This document shows, in pieces, positions 14,314 through 22,070 of a stretch of 23,303 nt of DNA (the stretch's first letter is position 1; each line of letters begins with the position of its first letter). Origin of the DNA: Chloroflexota bacterium (GTDB lineage: Bacteria; Chloroflexota; Ktedonobacteria; Ktedonobacterales; Ktedonobacteraceae); assembly GCA_021828635.1 (NCBI GenBank), contig JAJZEJ010000342.1, positions 1-23,303 of the forward strand, written 5' to 3'. A program made the translations under genes and the position numbers. The notes below the pieces were generated by a model that did no database searches, was not told the DNA's origin, and saw only the letters and a program-made list of their open reading frames with translations.

Positions 14314-15900
14314 GTGACAGATCGCGCCGGACAACAGCTCGGCAACTATCGCATTATCCGCCTGCTTGGGCAGGGCGGCTTTGCCGATGTCTACCTGGGA
14401 GAGCATGTCTTCCTGAAAACTCAGGTCGCGGTAAAGGTGCTACAGGCCCGCATCTCCGCGCAGGATGATCTGGATAGCTTCTTGAAAGAAGCGCAGATAG
14501 TGGCACGCCTGATCCATCCTCACATTGTGCGTGTAACCGACTTTGGCACCGCTGATGGAACCCCTTTTCTCGTGATGGATTATGCTCCTGGCGGTACCTT
14601 GCGCACTCGTTACCTCAAAGGCACTCAATTATCACCAACTACAATTGTACCCTATGTGCAACAGGTGGCTGAGGCGTTACAGTATGCCCATACTGAGAAG
14701 ATTGTCCACCGTGACATCAAGCCGGAAAACATGCTGCTTAGCGCACGCAATGATATCTTGCTGAGTGATTTCGGTATCGCGCTGATCTCGCAGAGTTCGC
14801 GCTATCAAGGTACGCAGGATGTTACTGGTACCGTTGCCTATATGTCTCCAGAACAGATTCAAGGCAAGCCGGTGAGGGCCAGCGACCAGTACGCGCTCGG
14901 CATTACCGTTTACGAGTGGCTCAGTGGAGAACGTCCCTTTCATGGCTCTTTTACCGAATTGTGCGTACAACATATGTTCGCTCCTCCACCACCATTGCGC
15001 GAAAAAGTACCCTCCATCTTACCTGATGTCGAACAGGTCGTCATGGCGGCACTGGCAAAAGATGCCAAACAACGCTTTGGCTCCATTCAAGCGTTCGCCA
15101 CCGCGCTAGCACAAGCTGCCGGGCATCCATCGCAACCATTGGCATCTATGCGGGATGATGGAGAGAAGCCATTGGCCCCAACAGTGGAAGCGCCAAAACC
15201 TCTGATACCCCCTCCGCCACCGATCAAGATTGAACAGAAGACGCCGGAGCAGCTAGAGGTTGCACCTGTGCTTGCAGAAGTTAAGAATGTTGAGAAAGCA
15301 CCTCTCATTGCTCCACCACCACCTGTCGTTGTATTAGAGCCGATCAAAGTTGCGCCTGTATCTATCAAGCATGAAAAGCAGCGCGAAGAGCAACCATTTA
15401 ATGCGTGGAAAATTGGCAAAAGACAAATTATTGCCATCGTTATCGGGATTATACTCTACACAGCTTCTTATCGTCTCAATATACCGATGTTCTCGACGGA
15501 CTTTACCCCTGGCTGGCTTGTTTCACTTTTTTTGGGAGCTATCTTCGGTCCCTGGGTAGGCTTGATTATAGGAGGAGCAGGTAGTATTGCCGGTAACGCT
15601 ATTTTTAACCACGGCTTCTTTGTCTGGACCTCAATTGGTGAAACTTTTATTGGCATCGTTCCCGGACTATTTACGCTTGTCACAAAAGGACGCTATCGCA
15701 CTTTCGGCTCTGCTTTCTGGGCAGGACTGATTAGCGCCATTGCCTTCTTTATTGGTATTGTGATTGCACTCATACCCACTTTGAGTGTATTCAATCTTGT
15801 ATTTAGTTACATAGCTGTGAATGCCGTCGGCATCCTCATCCTTCTCCCCATCCTCCTACGCATCTACGACTGGATAGCGCACCGCAAAGAGCGAACCTGA
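14314..15900 (+). CDS. Eukaryotic-like Ser/Thr kinase fused to an ECF-transporter S-component-like membrane domain
   Basis: Residues 10-270 form a complete Hanks-type kinase: glycine loop GQGGFADVY (19-27), K41, E59, HRDIKPEN (132-139), DFG (152-154) and SPE (178-180). Residues about 271-370 are a Pro/Val/Glu-rich linker with poly-Pro runs. Residues about 371-520 contain five or six membrane segments with Gly-rich turns (FGPWVGLIIGG, then TSIGETFIGIVPGL) resembling S components of ECF vitamin transporters, which bind small molecules in the membrane. Usual kinases of this type end in one membrane helix and an outer sensor. The GTG start at 14314 follows AAAGGTAGG by seven bases. It may couple ligand sensing to phosphorylation; substrate and ligand are unknown. 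Confidence 0.9.
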   Translation: MTDRAGQQLGNYRIIRLLGQGGFADVYLGEHVFLKTQVAVKVLQARISAQDDLDSFLKEAQIVARLIHPHIVRVTDFGTADGTPFLVMDYAPGGTLRTRYLKGTQLSPTTIVPYVQQVAEALQYAHTEKIVHRDIKPENMLLSARNDILLSDFGIALISQSSRYQGTQDVTGTVAYMSPEQIQGKPVRASDQYALGITVYEWLSGERPFHGSFTELCVQHMFAPPPPLREKVPSILPDVEQVVMAALAKDAKQRFGSIQAFATALAQAAGHPSQPLASMRDDGEKPLAPTVEAPKPLIPPPPPIKIEQKTPEQLEVAPVLAEVKNVEKAPLIAPPPPVVVLEPIKVAPVSIKHEKQREEQPFNAWKIGKRQIIAIVIGIILYTASYRLNIPMFSTDFTPGWLVSLFLGAIFGPWVGLIIGGAGSIAGNAIFNHGFFVWTSIGETFIGIVPGLFTLVTKGRYRTFGSAFWAGLISAIAFFIGIVIALIPTLSVFNLVFSYIAVNAVGILILLPILLRIYDWIAHRKERT

Positions 15901-15902
15901 CA

Positions 15903-15931
15903 TTGACAATTCCGTCTCTCTACCATAGCAT
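15903..15931 (+). promoter_or_regulatory. Candidate promoter of the phosphoesterase gene
   Basis: TTGACA (15903-15908), a 17-bp spacer and TAGCAT (15926-15931), beginning three bases after the kinase stop codon. Read-through from the kinase gene is also possible, since no terminator is seen. Confidence 0.45.
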
Positions 15932-16009
15932 ACAAGCGGATACTATGTTTTGAGTATATTCTTGCGTTATCGGAAGGAAGCAGTTTCCTGCTAGAGAGAT
16001 TTTTTAATA

Positions 16010-17038
16010 ATGGCAAAGTCCAAATTCTCACGGAGTCTGATATGGCTGCTGATTTTGTCGCTTGTTGCGATGCTCGTAGGCGGTATAGCGTATCAAGCAT
16101 ATCGTAAGCGGCAAACAGCGCAACAGGAACAACAGGGACAATCTACCGAGATAGGTCATCAAAAACCATCCCAACGGCCCATTCCTATTAATACTAATGG
16201 TCATGCTAACAAGACCGTCTTTCTGATTGTGATGGAGAACTATAACTGGTCCGACATCTATGGTAACTCATCTGCTCCCTACATCAATCAGACACTGTTG
16301 CCGATGGCCTCTTATGCACAGCAATATTATAATCCGCCAGGGAATCATCCCAGTGAGCCGAACTATCTGTGGCTAGAAGCGGGTACGAATTTTGGCGTTA
16401 CTGATGATAGTGACCCATATGCCAATCATCAGGCCAGCACGATGCATCTGGTCACGTTGCTGCATAATGCCGGTATTTCGTGGAAAGCTTACGAAGAAAA
16501 TATCAGTGGCACCACTTGCCCGCTAACTAGCGGGGGCTTGTATGCTGCTAAACATAACCCAATGGTCTTCTTTAATGATGTCACGGACAATAACAATCCC
16601 AATTCGGCCTACTGTATTGCCCATGAGCGCCCCTATAGGGAACTGGCAACCGACCTGGCGAATAATACTGTTGCACGCTATAACTTCATCACGCCCAATT
16701 TATGTGATGACATGCATAACGCCTGCTTACCTGCATTTAATCCCATCCAGCAGGGTGATAGCTGGCTTTCGCGGCAGATACCGATGATTATGCGCTCACA
16801 GGCGTACCAGAATGGCGGTGTCATTTTCATCACCTGGGATGAAGGCGAAGGTGGTGATGGACCTATTGGCATGATTGTCCTCTCTCCCAATGCTAAAGGT
16901 CATGGTTACTCAAACACTATCCACTACACGCATAGCTCTACACTGCGCACGGTAGAGGAGATTTTTGGGGTTACACCTCTGCTGGGTGATGCCGCGCACG
17001 CCACTGACCTGAGCGATCTCTTCAAAACATTCCCATAA
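16010..17038 (+). CDS. Membrane-anchored phosphoesterase (phospholipase C/acid phosphatase family)
   Basis: The 342-residue protein begins with a basic stretch and a hydrophobic segment (about 9-28), a signal anchor or uncleaved signal peptide, then a polar linker (about 30-65). The catalytic part resembles the PLC-type phosphoesterase family: VMENYNWSDIYG near the N-terminus, HPSEPNYLWLEAG, a mid region ending in FITPNLCDDMHNAC, and ITWDEGEGGDGPIG as a metal-binding loop. It should hydrolyse phosphate esters outside the membrane; the substrate cannot be told. Four Cys residues in the outer part may form disulfides. The start ATG has only a weak GAGAG ribosome site. It follows the kinase by 109 bp. 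Confidence 0.85.
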   Translation: MAKSKFSRSLIWLLILSLVAMLVGGIAYQAYRKRQTAQQEQQGQSTEIGHQKPSQRPIPINTNGHANKTVFLIVMENYNWSDIYGNSSAPYINQTLLPMASYAQQYYNPPGNHPSEPNYLWLEAGTNFGVTDDSDPYANHQASTMHLVTLLHNAGISWKAYEENISGTTCPLTSGGLYAAKHNPMVFFNDVTDNNNPNSAYCIAHERPYRELATDLANNTVARYNFITPNLCDDMHNACLPAFNPIQQGDSWLSRQIPMIMRSQAYQNGGVIFITWDEGEGGDGPIGMIVLSPNAKGHGYSNTIHYTHSSTLRTVEEIFGVTPLLGDAAHATDLSDLFKTFP

Positions 17039-17130
17039 AAGAGCTTATTAGCTGGGCATAAAATATCCTTGTTTAGGTGTTACTCTCTGTGAAAAAGATT
17101 ATCTTGTGGAGATGCGAGGACGAAATTATC

Positions 17131-18090
17131 ATGGCAGACACAAAAAATATGTATGGTGTAATCATCATCGGTTCAGGTCCGGCTGGCTATACTGCCGCCA
17201 TTTATGCCGCACGCGCTAATTTGTCCGTACTGGTTTTGCAAGGCTACCAGACGGGCGGTCAGTTGATGCTGACTAGTGAAGTTGAGAATTATCCCGGCTT
17301 TGAAGAGGGTATCATGGGGCCGGAGATGATGGATAAATTTGAGCAACAGGCTAAGCGTTTCGGCGCGGAGATGATCGCCGAAGATGTTACCGAAGTGAAT
17401 TTCAATCAGCGTCCCTTTGCGGTCAAGACAGATACCGAGACCTATGCTGCTGAAGCAGTGATTATCGCCACCGGTGCCAGCGCACAGTGGTTGGGATTGC
17501 CCAGTGAGAAGCGTTTGCAGGGGCGTGGTGTGAGTGCCTGTGCTACCTGTGATGGCTTTTTCTTCAAAAATAAAGATGTGATCGTTGTTGGCGGCGGTGA
17601 TACCGCGATGGAAGAGGCCACCTTCTTGACGCGCTACGCCAATCATGTCACGATTGTGCATCGCCGCGACAGCTTCCGTGCCAGTAAGATCATGCAGGAT
17701 CGCGCACGCCAGAACCCTAAGATCAGCATTGTGCTGGAGAACGAGATTGCTGATATTCTGGGCGATGAAGCTGTGACTGGTGTGCGTTTGCGCAACACAC
17801 GAACCGGCGAAGAGAATACCTTGCCGGTGCAGGGTATCTTCATGGCGATTGGACATAGACCCAATACCGAACTGTTTCGCGGCATTATCCATATGGACCA
17901 TGCTGGCTATATTCAGCCTAAGCATCACACGATGACAAACATTCCTGGTGTCTTTGCGGCTGGCGATGTGACCGATCACCGCTATCGCCAGGCTATCACT
18001 GCGGCTGGTGATGGGTGTCGTGCCGCTATTGATGTCGAACGCTGGCTAGAGAGCCAGGGCGAAGATGTGGGTGTCGAGAACTGGAACTAA
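17131..18090 (+). CDS. trxB: Thioredoxin reductase
   Basis: The 319-residue flavoenzyme reduces thioredoxin with NADPH in the cytoplasm. FAD-binding GSGPAG is at residues 14-19. The redox pair CATC (C137, C140) lies in the NADPH domain beside GGGDTAME and HRRDSFRA. The FAD-closing GVFAAGDVTD is near the C-terminus. All match low-molecular-weight TrxB. ATG 17131 is preceded by GAGGA ten bases upstream; the open frame begins at 17077 but the extra 18 residues do not belong to the family. No clear promoter is seen, so it may be partly co-transcribed with the phosphoesterase 92 bp upstream. Confidence 0.95.
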   Translation: MADTKNMYGVIIIGSGPAGYTAAIYAARANLSVLVLQGYQTGGQLMLTSEVENYPGFEEGIMGPEMMDKFEQQAKRFGAEMIAEDVTEVNFNQRPFAVKTDTETYAAEAVIIATGASAQWLGLPSEKRLQGRGVSACATCDGFFFKNKDVIVVGGGDTAMEEATFLTRYANHVTIVHRRDSFRASKIMQDRARQNPKISIVLENEIADILGDEAVTGVRLRNTRTGEENTLPVQGIFMAIGHRPNTELFRGIIHMDHAGYIQPKHHTMTNIPGVFAAGDVTDHRYRQAITAAGDGCRAAIDVERWLESQGEDVGVENWN

Positions 18091-18111
18091 ACTCGTGCAT
18101 TCCAACATCAA

Positions 18112-18270
18112 TGCAGAACCAGCCAGGTAGTAGGCTTGCTGATCGGTGGCGTGTTACTCCAACTTTTGAGAAGTATGCCTCACCATTTCGGCTATACCTC
18201 GCTCTTCATTCTGACCATCATCTACATCTTTCTGGGAACTATCGTGATTAAACAGGTCAAAGGCGCATGA
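18112..18270 (+). pseudogene. C-terminal remnant of a membrane transporter (probably MFS)
   Basis: A frame without any usable start reads about 50 residues resembling the end of a polytopic transporter: TSQVVGLLIGGVLLQLL, a polar turn, HHFGYTSLFILTIIYIFLGT, and IVIKQVKGA before the TGA at 18268-18270. The two hydrophobic segments and the basic end fit the last two helices of an MFS permease. The rest of the gene is missing; trxB ends only about 20 bp upstream, in the same frame. It fills much of the 304-bp gap 18091-18394; the remainder holds only the promoter of the next gene. Confidence 0.5.
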
Positions 18271-18354
18271 TAGGGTGGCGATAGTCTCATTACCTGGCGC
18301 ATAAGTCATCCATAGGACACAAAAACAGAACGAAAGCATAAGCCTATTCGTTGC

Positions 18355-18360
18355 TATAAT
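18355..18360 (+). promoter_or_regulatory. -10 element of the glycosidase gene
   Basis: A perfect TATAAT lies 34 bp before the start codon. No good -35 is found 16-19 bp upstream, so an activator may be needed. Confidence 0.5.
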
Positions 18361-18394
18361 AGAAATATGCAAACACACTGTTAAGGGGATGACT

Positions 18395-19495
18395 ATGCAA
18401 CCACGACCAGAGCAAACTGGAATGATGAGACGACGTGTGGTGTTGGGCGTGATGTGTGTTGCAGCTGCCCTGCTCATCGTTCTAGCGGGCTATGCGGCAT
18501 ACAGCTATTTCTCGCCCAAACCATCCATCGCCCAAAAGCATACGACAACGCCAACATCAGGCACACAAGCTATTGGTGCAACTAGTACAAGCACGCCTGC
18601 GGGTAAGCAGTCGCCCTCACCGTTGCTCTTCGGCACCAACCTGGGCCTGTTCAATAGTAGTGACCAGTTTCTCACCTCAGATACTACACGCCAATTGATG
18701 CAGCAGATGCATGTACAAATTGTGCGTATCCCAACGCGCTCTAACCTGCCACTGAGTCTCACCATTCAAGCAGCGCAGGATACAAAAAATATTGGCGCGG
18801 TACCTCTGATCGTACTAGAAGGGATGCGCAATAGCCAACCGCTCCAGGCCGACACACAGATTGTGCAGGCCATGAATACTATTTTCGGTAAGAGCGTGGT
18901 CTACTACGAATTTGGCAACGAGGATGATTGGAATGGTCTACCCATTGCTAGCTATACCTCTGGCTGGAATCAGATTATTCCACAATTGAAAAAACTGGCG
19001 CTCAACGCTAAGTTCGTTGGGCCAGTCAGTTACCAATATAGCCGTGACAACTTGACGACTTTCTTGCAGGGGGCCAATCCTCATCCTGATGCTATTAGCT
19101 GGCATGAATATACATGCAGCTATAAAGACCCGGCGAGCCAATGCCTCTCCAGCATTGACAATTGGACGACGCATATCAACGATGCCCGTTCAGTGATGCA
19201 ATCCACAATAGGCACGACGCTACCGATCATGATTACTGAATGGAACTATGCCGCAGATCAATCGGTACAGAATAATGGTCAGCCCTATTCCGATAATAAA
19301 TACAATAACGCAGCTTTCATCACCCAATGGACGACGAAAGCTCTGCAAACGCTCGCGGCTGATGGCGTTTTTGCCTCCATGCAATACACTGTGACCAATA
19401 CGGCCTTGCCAATGATTACTTACCAGAATCAGATGACCATGCAAGGCCAGACTTTCCAGACCCTCTATCAGAAAATCATCACAACGCCACAATAA
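18395..19495 (+). CDS. Membrane-anchored glycoside hydrolase-like protein (clan GH-A-like)
   Basis: ATG 18395 is chosen because AAGGGG (18383-18388) is six bases upstream; the ATG at 18389 directly touches it. The 366-residue protein has an N-terminal membrane anchor (about 13-36) and a Thr/Ser/Pro-rich linker (about 40-75). The rest is a probable TIM barrel. YEFGNEDDW (E176 after Asn) is the pattern of the acid/base on strand 4, and ITEWNY (E282) that of the nucleophile on strand 7 of clan GH-A. GTNLGLF near residue 80 is the first strand. It should act on a polysaccharide outside the cell. The subfamily cannot be named; GH39-like or GH79-like are possible. Confidence 0.75.
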   Translation: MQPRPEQTGMMRRRVVLGVMCVAAALLIVLAGYAAYSYFSPKPSIAQKHTTTPTSGTQAIGATSTSTPAGKQSPSPLLFGTNLGLFNSSDQFLTSDTTRQLMQQMHVQIVRIPTRSNLPLSLTIQAAQDTKNIGAVPLIVLEGMRNSQPLQADTQIVQAMNTIFGKSVVYYEFGNEDDWNGLPIASYTSGWNQIIPQLKKLALNAKFVGPVSYQYSRDNLTTFLQGANPHPDAISWHEYTCSYKDPASQCLSSIDNWTTHINDARSVMQSTIGTTLPIMITEWNYAADQSVQNNGQPYSDNKYNNAAFITQWTTKALQTLAADGVFASMQYTVTNTALPMITYQNQMTMQGQTFQTLYQKIITTPQ

Positions 19496-19613
19496 ACGTA
19501 GAGACCGATTGATCGCGTCAATCACGTCGGCGTCCCTTTTGGGCGTGCTGGATGCTTGGGCAAGGCGGACGAGGTCAGATGCCGTGAAACTGATGGAACC
19601 GGTCCCTACGTTT
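19494..19613. repeat. Segment bounded by 14-bp inverted repeats (structured element or MITE remnant)
   Basis: AAACGTAGAGACCG (19494-19507) and CGGTCCCTACGTTT (19600-19613) are complementary at 13 of 14 positions. Inside are the perfect hairpin GATTGA-TCGCG-TCAATC (19507-19523) and a CGTCCC-TTTT-GGGCG hairpin with one bulge (19531-19545). The left arm begins inside the glycosidase stop codon. CAAT occurs on both sides (19490-19493 and 19616-19619), which may be a target duplication or chance. The rest of the gap up to 19757 holds a T7 run near 19632 and the leader of the next gene. Confidence 0.45.
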
Positions 19614-19757
19614 TGCAATATCTTGAGCTTTTTTTGAGGGTAGAGGTGGATTTCTCTAGAGTCTTTTGAGCGTGATTCGCCTTATGCTTAATGGTAGAAA
19701 AACAGTCTTGTAACTGACTGACTTAGTACACCAGGACGATATAAGGGGATTTCTACT

Positions 19758-20264
19758 ATGCTTGCATCACGCTTATTGCTGCCATTTACGCATGGCATTG
19801 ATGCACAGGCTATCGAACATGCCATGCGTGTCGCTTCTTCTGAAGATGCCACGCTGGTATTGCTCTCGCTGATCTCTGTAGCACAAGCAAAAAAAGGGCC
19901 GCGCCTCGAACATATTGAGCAATCAAAGGATATACTCAAGTTCGTCAAAACGATGGCACGCTGGCACCATGTGCCAGTAGAACTACACGAGGCTTATACC
20001 AGCGATCCTGTTTTGGGCATTATCAGTGCCTATCAGCAGCTCGCCTGCGACAGTATCCTGGTTGTTATGCGTGAGCAGAAAGCTGTGCTGATACAGACAC
20101 CAGAATTGCACCAGTTAATCAAACGTTATGCGGCTGTCAGCAATATAGATTTGCTGCATCTACCACCTAAGATGCAACTCTGGGATTACGTCTCGTCTTT
20201 CTCAAACCGTGTTCGCAAAAGTCACGAGCAGCAACATGGTTCTCATGCTAGACTCACCATGTGA
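19758..20264 (+). CDS. UspA-like protein
   Basis: The 168-residue cytosolic protein has the alternating alpha/beta order of the universal stress protein fold: RLLLPFTHGIDAQAIEHAMRVAS at the start, TLVLLSLISVAQ, VELHEAYTSDPVLGIISAY, and CDSILVVMRE. The usual ATP-binding G-x2-G-x9-G(S/T) motif is absent, so it probably does not bind ATP in the standard way. A long insertion after the second strand (KKGPRLEHIEQSKDI) and a basic C-terminal tail are seen. The ribosome site AAGGGG lies nine bases before the ATG. Its stop overlaps the end of the convergent oxidoreductase gene by 11 bp. Confidence 0.7.
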   Translation: MLASRLLLPFTHGIDAQAIEHAMRVASSEDATLVLLSLISVAQAKKGPRLEHIEQSKDILKFVKTMARWHHVPVELHEAYTSDPVLGIISAYQQLACDSILVVMREQKAVLIQTPELHQLIKRYAAVSNIDLLHLPPKMQLWDYVSSFSNRVRKSHEQQHGSHARLTM

Positions 20265-21303
20265 TGGCTACTCTTTTGCCCGTTTCGGCACTTTCAATTG
20301 CGCCTAGTACCATCGCCAGGCTTTTGATGTTGTCGGTAGCAATGGTATCGGGCGTTGTGCCGTTGCGAATACTGTCGATAAATGCACGGATGTTACTGGC
20401 ATGGCCGTGGCGATTGGCTTCATCACTGTATTCTGGCACAGCGACCGCTGCAAGGGTCGATTGAAAGCTACCTGTTGCGGTGACGATCTGTGCGTTCATC
20501 TGTGTGCCACCATCCCAGCGTGCGCTACCTTGCTGACCGATGATGCGCCAGTCGCTTTCCCATGTGGTTGCCAGACCTTCAGCGCACCAACTACCGCGAT
20601 AGGTGTAGATAATGCCGTTCGTCATCTCGAAAATTGCCACCGCCGATGCACCATGCGCATACCATGCCCCTGCCGGATTCCATTCGTGACAGTAGACCGC
20701 GACCGGATCAGCCTGTATGAGAAAACGTGCCGCATCAAAAGTATGGATAGCCATATCTAGTAAAAGAACATGTTGCATTAAGTCGCGGAAACCACCGAAG
20801 TGCGCACCGATATAAAAATCGCTGTTAATCGTTGTTACTGACCCCAATGTACCCTCGTTGAGGAAAGCCCGCAAGCGACGAATATTGGCATCATAGCGGC
20901 GATTCTGGATGATAGCGAAGAGTTTATTGGCCTGCTGAGCAGCCTCAATCATCACACGAGCATCATCTAGCGTCTCTGCTAATGGTTTCTCGCCTAGCAC
21001 ATGACAGCCATATTTGAGCGCGGTGAGAGTGACATCTTTGTGAACTGCGGGAATAGCACAATCGAAAACCACATCGGGCGTGGTTTGTGCCAGCACCGTC
21101 GCAAGATTAGTACCAATGACACATGAGAGATGATGCTTCTGTGCCTCTCTCTGCGCCGCCTCCTCAATAACATCTACCAGCCCAACAATCTCGATATCGG
21201 ACATGGTTTCCAGAATATTTTGCCAGACGCTACCCATGCCACCACAACCAACTTGTACAGCGCGTATCTTAGGTATCTTCGTATCGTGAGAGCTATCTTG
21301 CAC
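20254..21303 (-). CDS. Gfo/Idh/MocA family oxidoreductase
   Basis: The 349-residue enzyme probably oxidises or reduces a sugar, inositol or related polyol with NAD(P). The Rossmann motif VGCGGMGS is at about residues 18-25. GEKPLAE (about 104-110) is the family's EKP signature, and MAIHTFDAARF carries the likely catalytic His. The C-terminal domain is of normal length. The start is GTG 21303, with GGAAAGGA seven bases upstream. It is divergent from the TetR-membrane protein-SDR operon and has a TetR-type site in its leader, so it may be part of the same regulon. The substrate cannot be told. Confidence 0.9.
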   Translation of the reverse strand: MQDSSHDTKIPKIRAVQVGCGGMGSVWQNILETMSDIEIVGLVDVIEEAAQREAQKHHLSCVIGTNLATVLAQTTPDVVFDCAIPAVHKDVTLTALKYGCHVLGEKPLAETLDDARVMIEAAQQANKLFAIIQNRRYDANIRRLRAFLNEGTLGSVTTINSDFYIGAHFGGFRDLMQHVLLLDMAIHTFDAARFLIQADPVAVYCHEWNPAGAWYAHGASAVAIFEMTNGIIYTYRGSWCAEGLATTWESDWRIIGQQGSARWDGGTQMNAQIVTATGSFQSTLAAVAVPEYSDEANRHGHASNIRAFIDSIRNGTTPDTIATDNIKSLAMVLGAIESAETGKRVAITW

Positions 21304-21354
21304 AGTGACATCCTTTCCAGCACAAGGCAGCGATGCAGGCCACCTCGTTATGTA

Positions 21355-21386
21355 GCTTTCTATTTAGAAAGCCTACCTACATGGTA
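21355..21386. promoter_or_regulatory. Leader palindrome and operator-like site A
   Basis: GCTTTCTATTTAGAAAGC (21355-21372) is a perfect dyad with 8-bp arms. It is directly followed by CTACCTACATGGTA (21373-21386). The latter resembles site B at 21436-21453 read on the other strand, CTACCTACCGTTTGGTAG. Both lie between the oxidoreductase start and a possible minus-strand -10 (TATGAT, about 21393-21388). Confidence 0.5.
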
Positions 21387-21403
21387 TCATAGTTGCTGAA
21401 GGC

Positions 21404-21453
21404 TTGACATGTTCCATTTTTTTCAGTTATTATATCTACCAAACGGTAGGTAG
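21404..21453 (+). promoter_or_regulatory. TetR operon promoter with operator site B
   Basis: TTGACA (21404-21409), an 18-bp spacer and TATTAT (21428-21433). The dyad CTACC-AAAC-GGTAG (21436-21449), extended by a second GTAG, lies over the transcription start, as expected for TetR autorepression. Confidence 0.7.
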
Positions 21454-21465
21454 TCGGGAGAAGAG

Positions 21466-22053
21466 ATGACGGAACACGTACCACAGGAGGCACGCGAGCG
21501 CGTGATTATTGTTGCGGATCGCCTGTTCACAGAACGCGGTTATCAGCCCGTGACCTTGCGTGACATTGCGCAAGAGGTCGGTATCCGCCATGCCTCGCTT
21601 TATTATCACTTCCCGCAGGGGAAAGAGGAGCTATTTGTTGAGGTCACAGCCCGACGAATGCGCCAGTATCGTGAGGGGTTGGAACGCGCTATTCAGGCCG
21701 TTTCTCCCCACTGGCGTGACCGTTTGTATGCCGCCGCCTACTGGCTGCTTGAGCAACCGCCGATGCATTTGGGGCGCATGTTGCAATCGGATATGCGCCT
21801 TATCAGCGATGAAGCTGCCGAGCGGTTGCGCTTGATCGTGTATGAGTCGCTGATGACACCACTGGCAGCTATCTTCCGCGATGCGCTGGTTGCGCATCCC
21901 GACCCGGCTAAGCGGCAACGCGGTGTAACGCTGGCAGGCATGTTCTTATCGCTCATCGAGGGCATTGATAATCTGCCGTCAAGCTATGTTACCAGTTCCA
22001 AACAAGAATTGGTAGAGATTGTTCTAGATGTGATGCTCAATGGCATTACATAA
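21466..22053 (+). CDS. TetR family transcriptional regulator
   Basis: The 195-residue repressor has a complete N-terminal TetR domain (about 9-56): VIIVADRLFTERGYQPVTL, then RDIAQEVGIRHASLYYHFPQGKEEL containing the helix-turn-helix. The C-terminal part is helical and should bind a hydrophobic ligand (LIEGIDNLPSSYV near the end). GGGAGAAG lies just before the ATG. It is the first gene of an operon with a membrane protein (17 bp gap) and an SDR enzyme, and its promoter carries a dyad likely to be its own operator. It could also control the divergent oxidoreductase. Confidence 0.92.
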   Translation: MTEHVPQEARERVIIVADRLFTERGYQPVTLRDIAQEVGIRHASLYYHFPQGKEELFVEVTARRMRQYREGLERAIQAVSPHWRDRLYAAAYWLLEQPPMHLGRMLQSDMRLISDEAAERLRLIVYESLMTPLAAIFRDALVAHPDPAKRQRGVTLAGMFLSLIEGIDNLPSSYVTSSKQELVEIVLDVMLNGIT

Positions 22054-22070
22054 TCATAGAGGTAGAGACA

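Noticed and set aside
17173..17979. 268-residue open frame on the minus strand opposite trxB
   Set aside because: It lies wholly antisense to a clear thioredoxin reductase, has no ribosome site and no recognisable domain.
18154..18477. 107-residue minus-strand frame over the transporter remnant
   Set aside because: The plus strand reads as membrane helices typical of a transporter end, while the minus frame shows no domain or ribosome site.
19220..19618. 132-residue minus-strand frame over the glycosidase end and the inverted-repeat segment
   Set aside because: Most of it is antisense to the glycosidase; the remainder is explained by the inverted-repeat structure.
19611..19640. Intrinsic terminator at the T-run after the inverted-repeat segment
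   Set aside because: The run of T near 19632 is not directly preceded by a GC-rich stem, so a standard terminator could not be supported.
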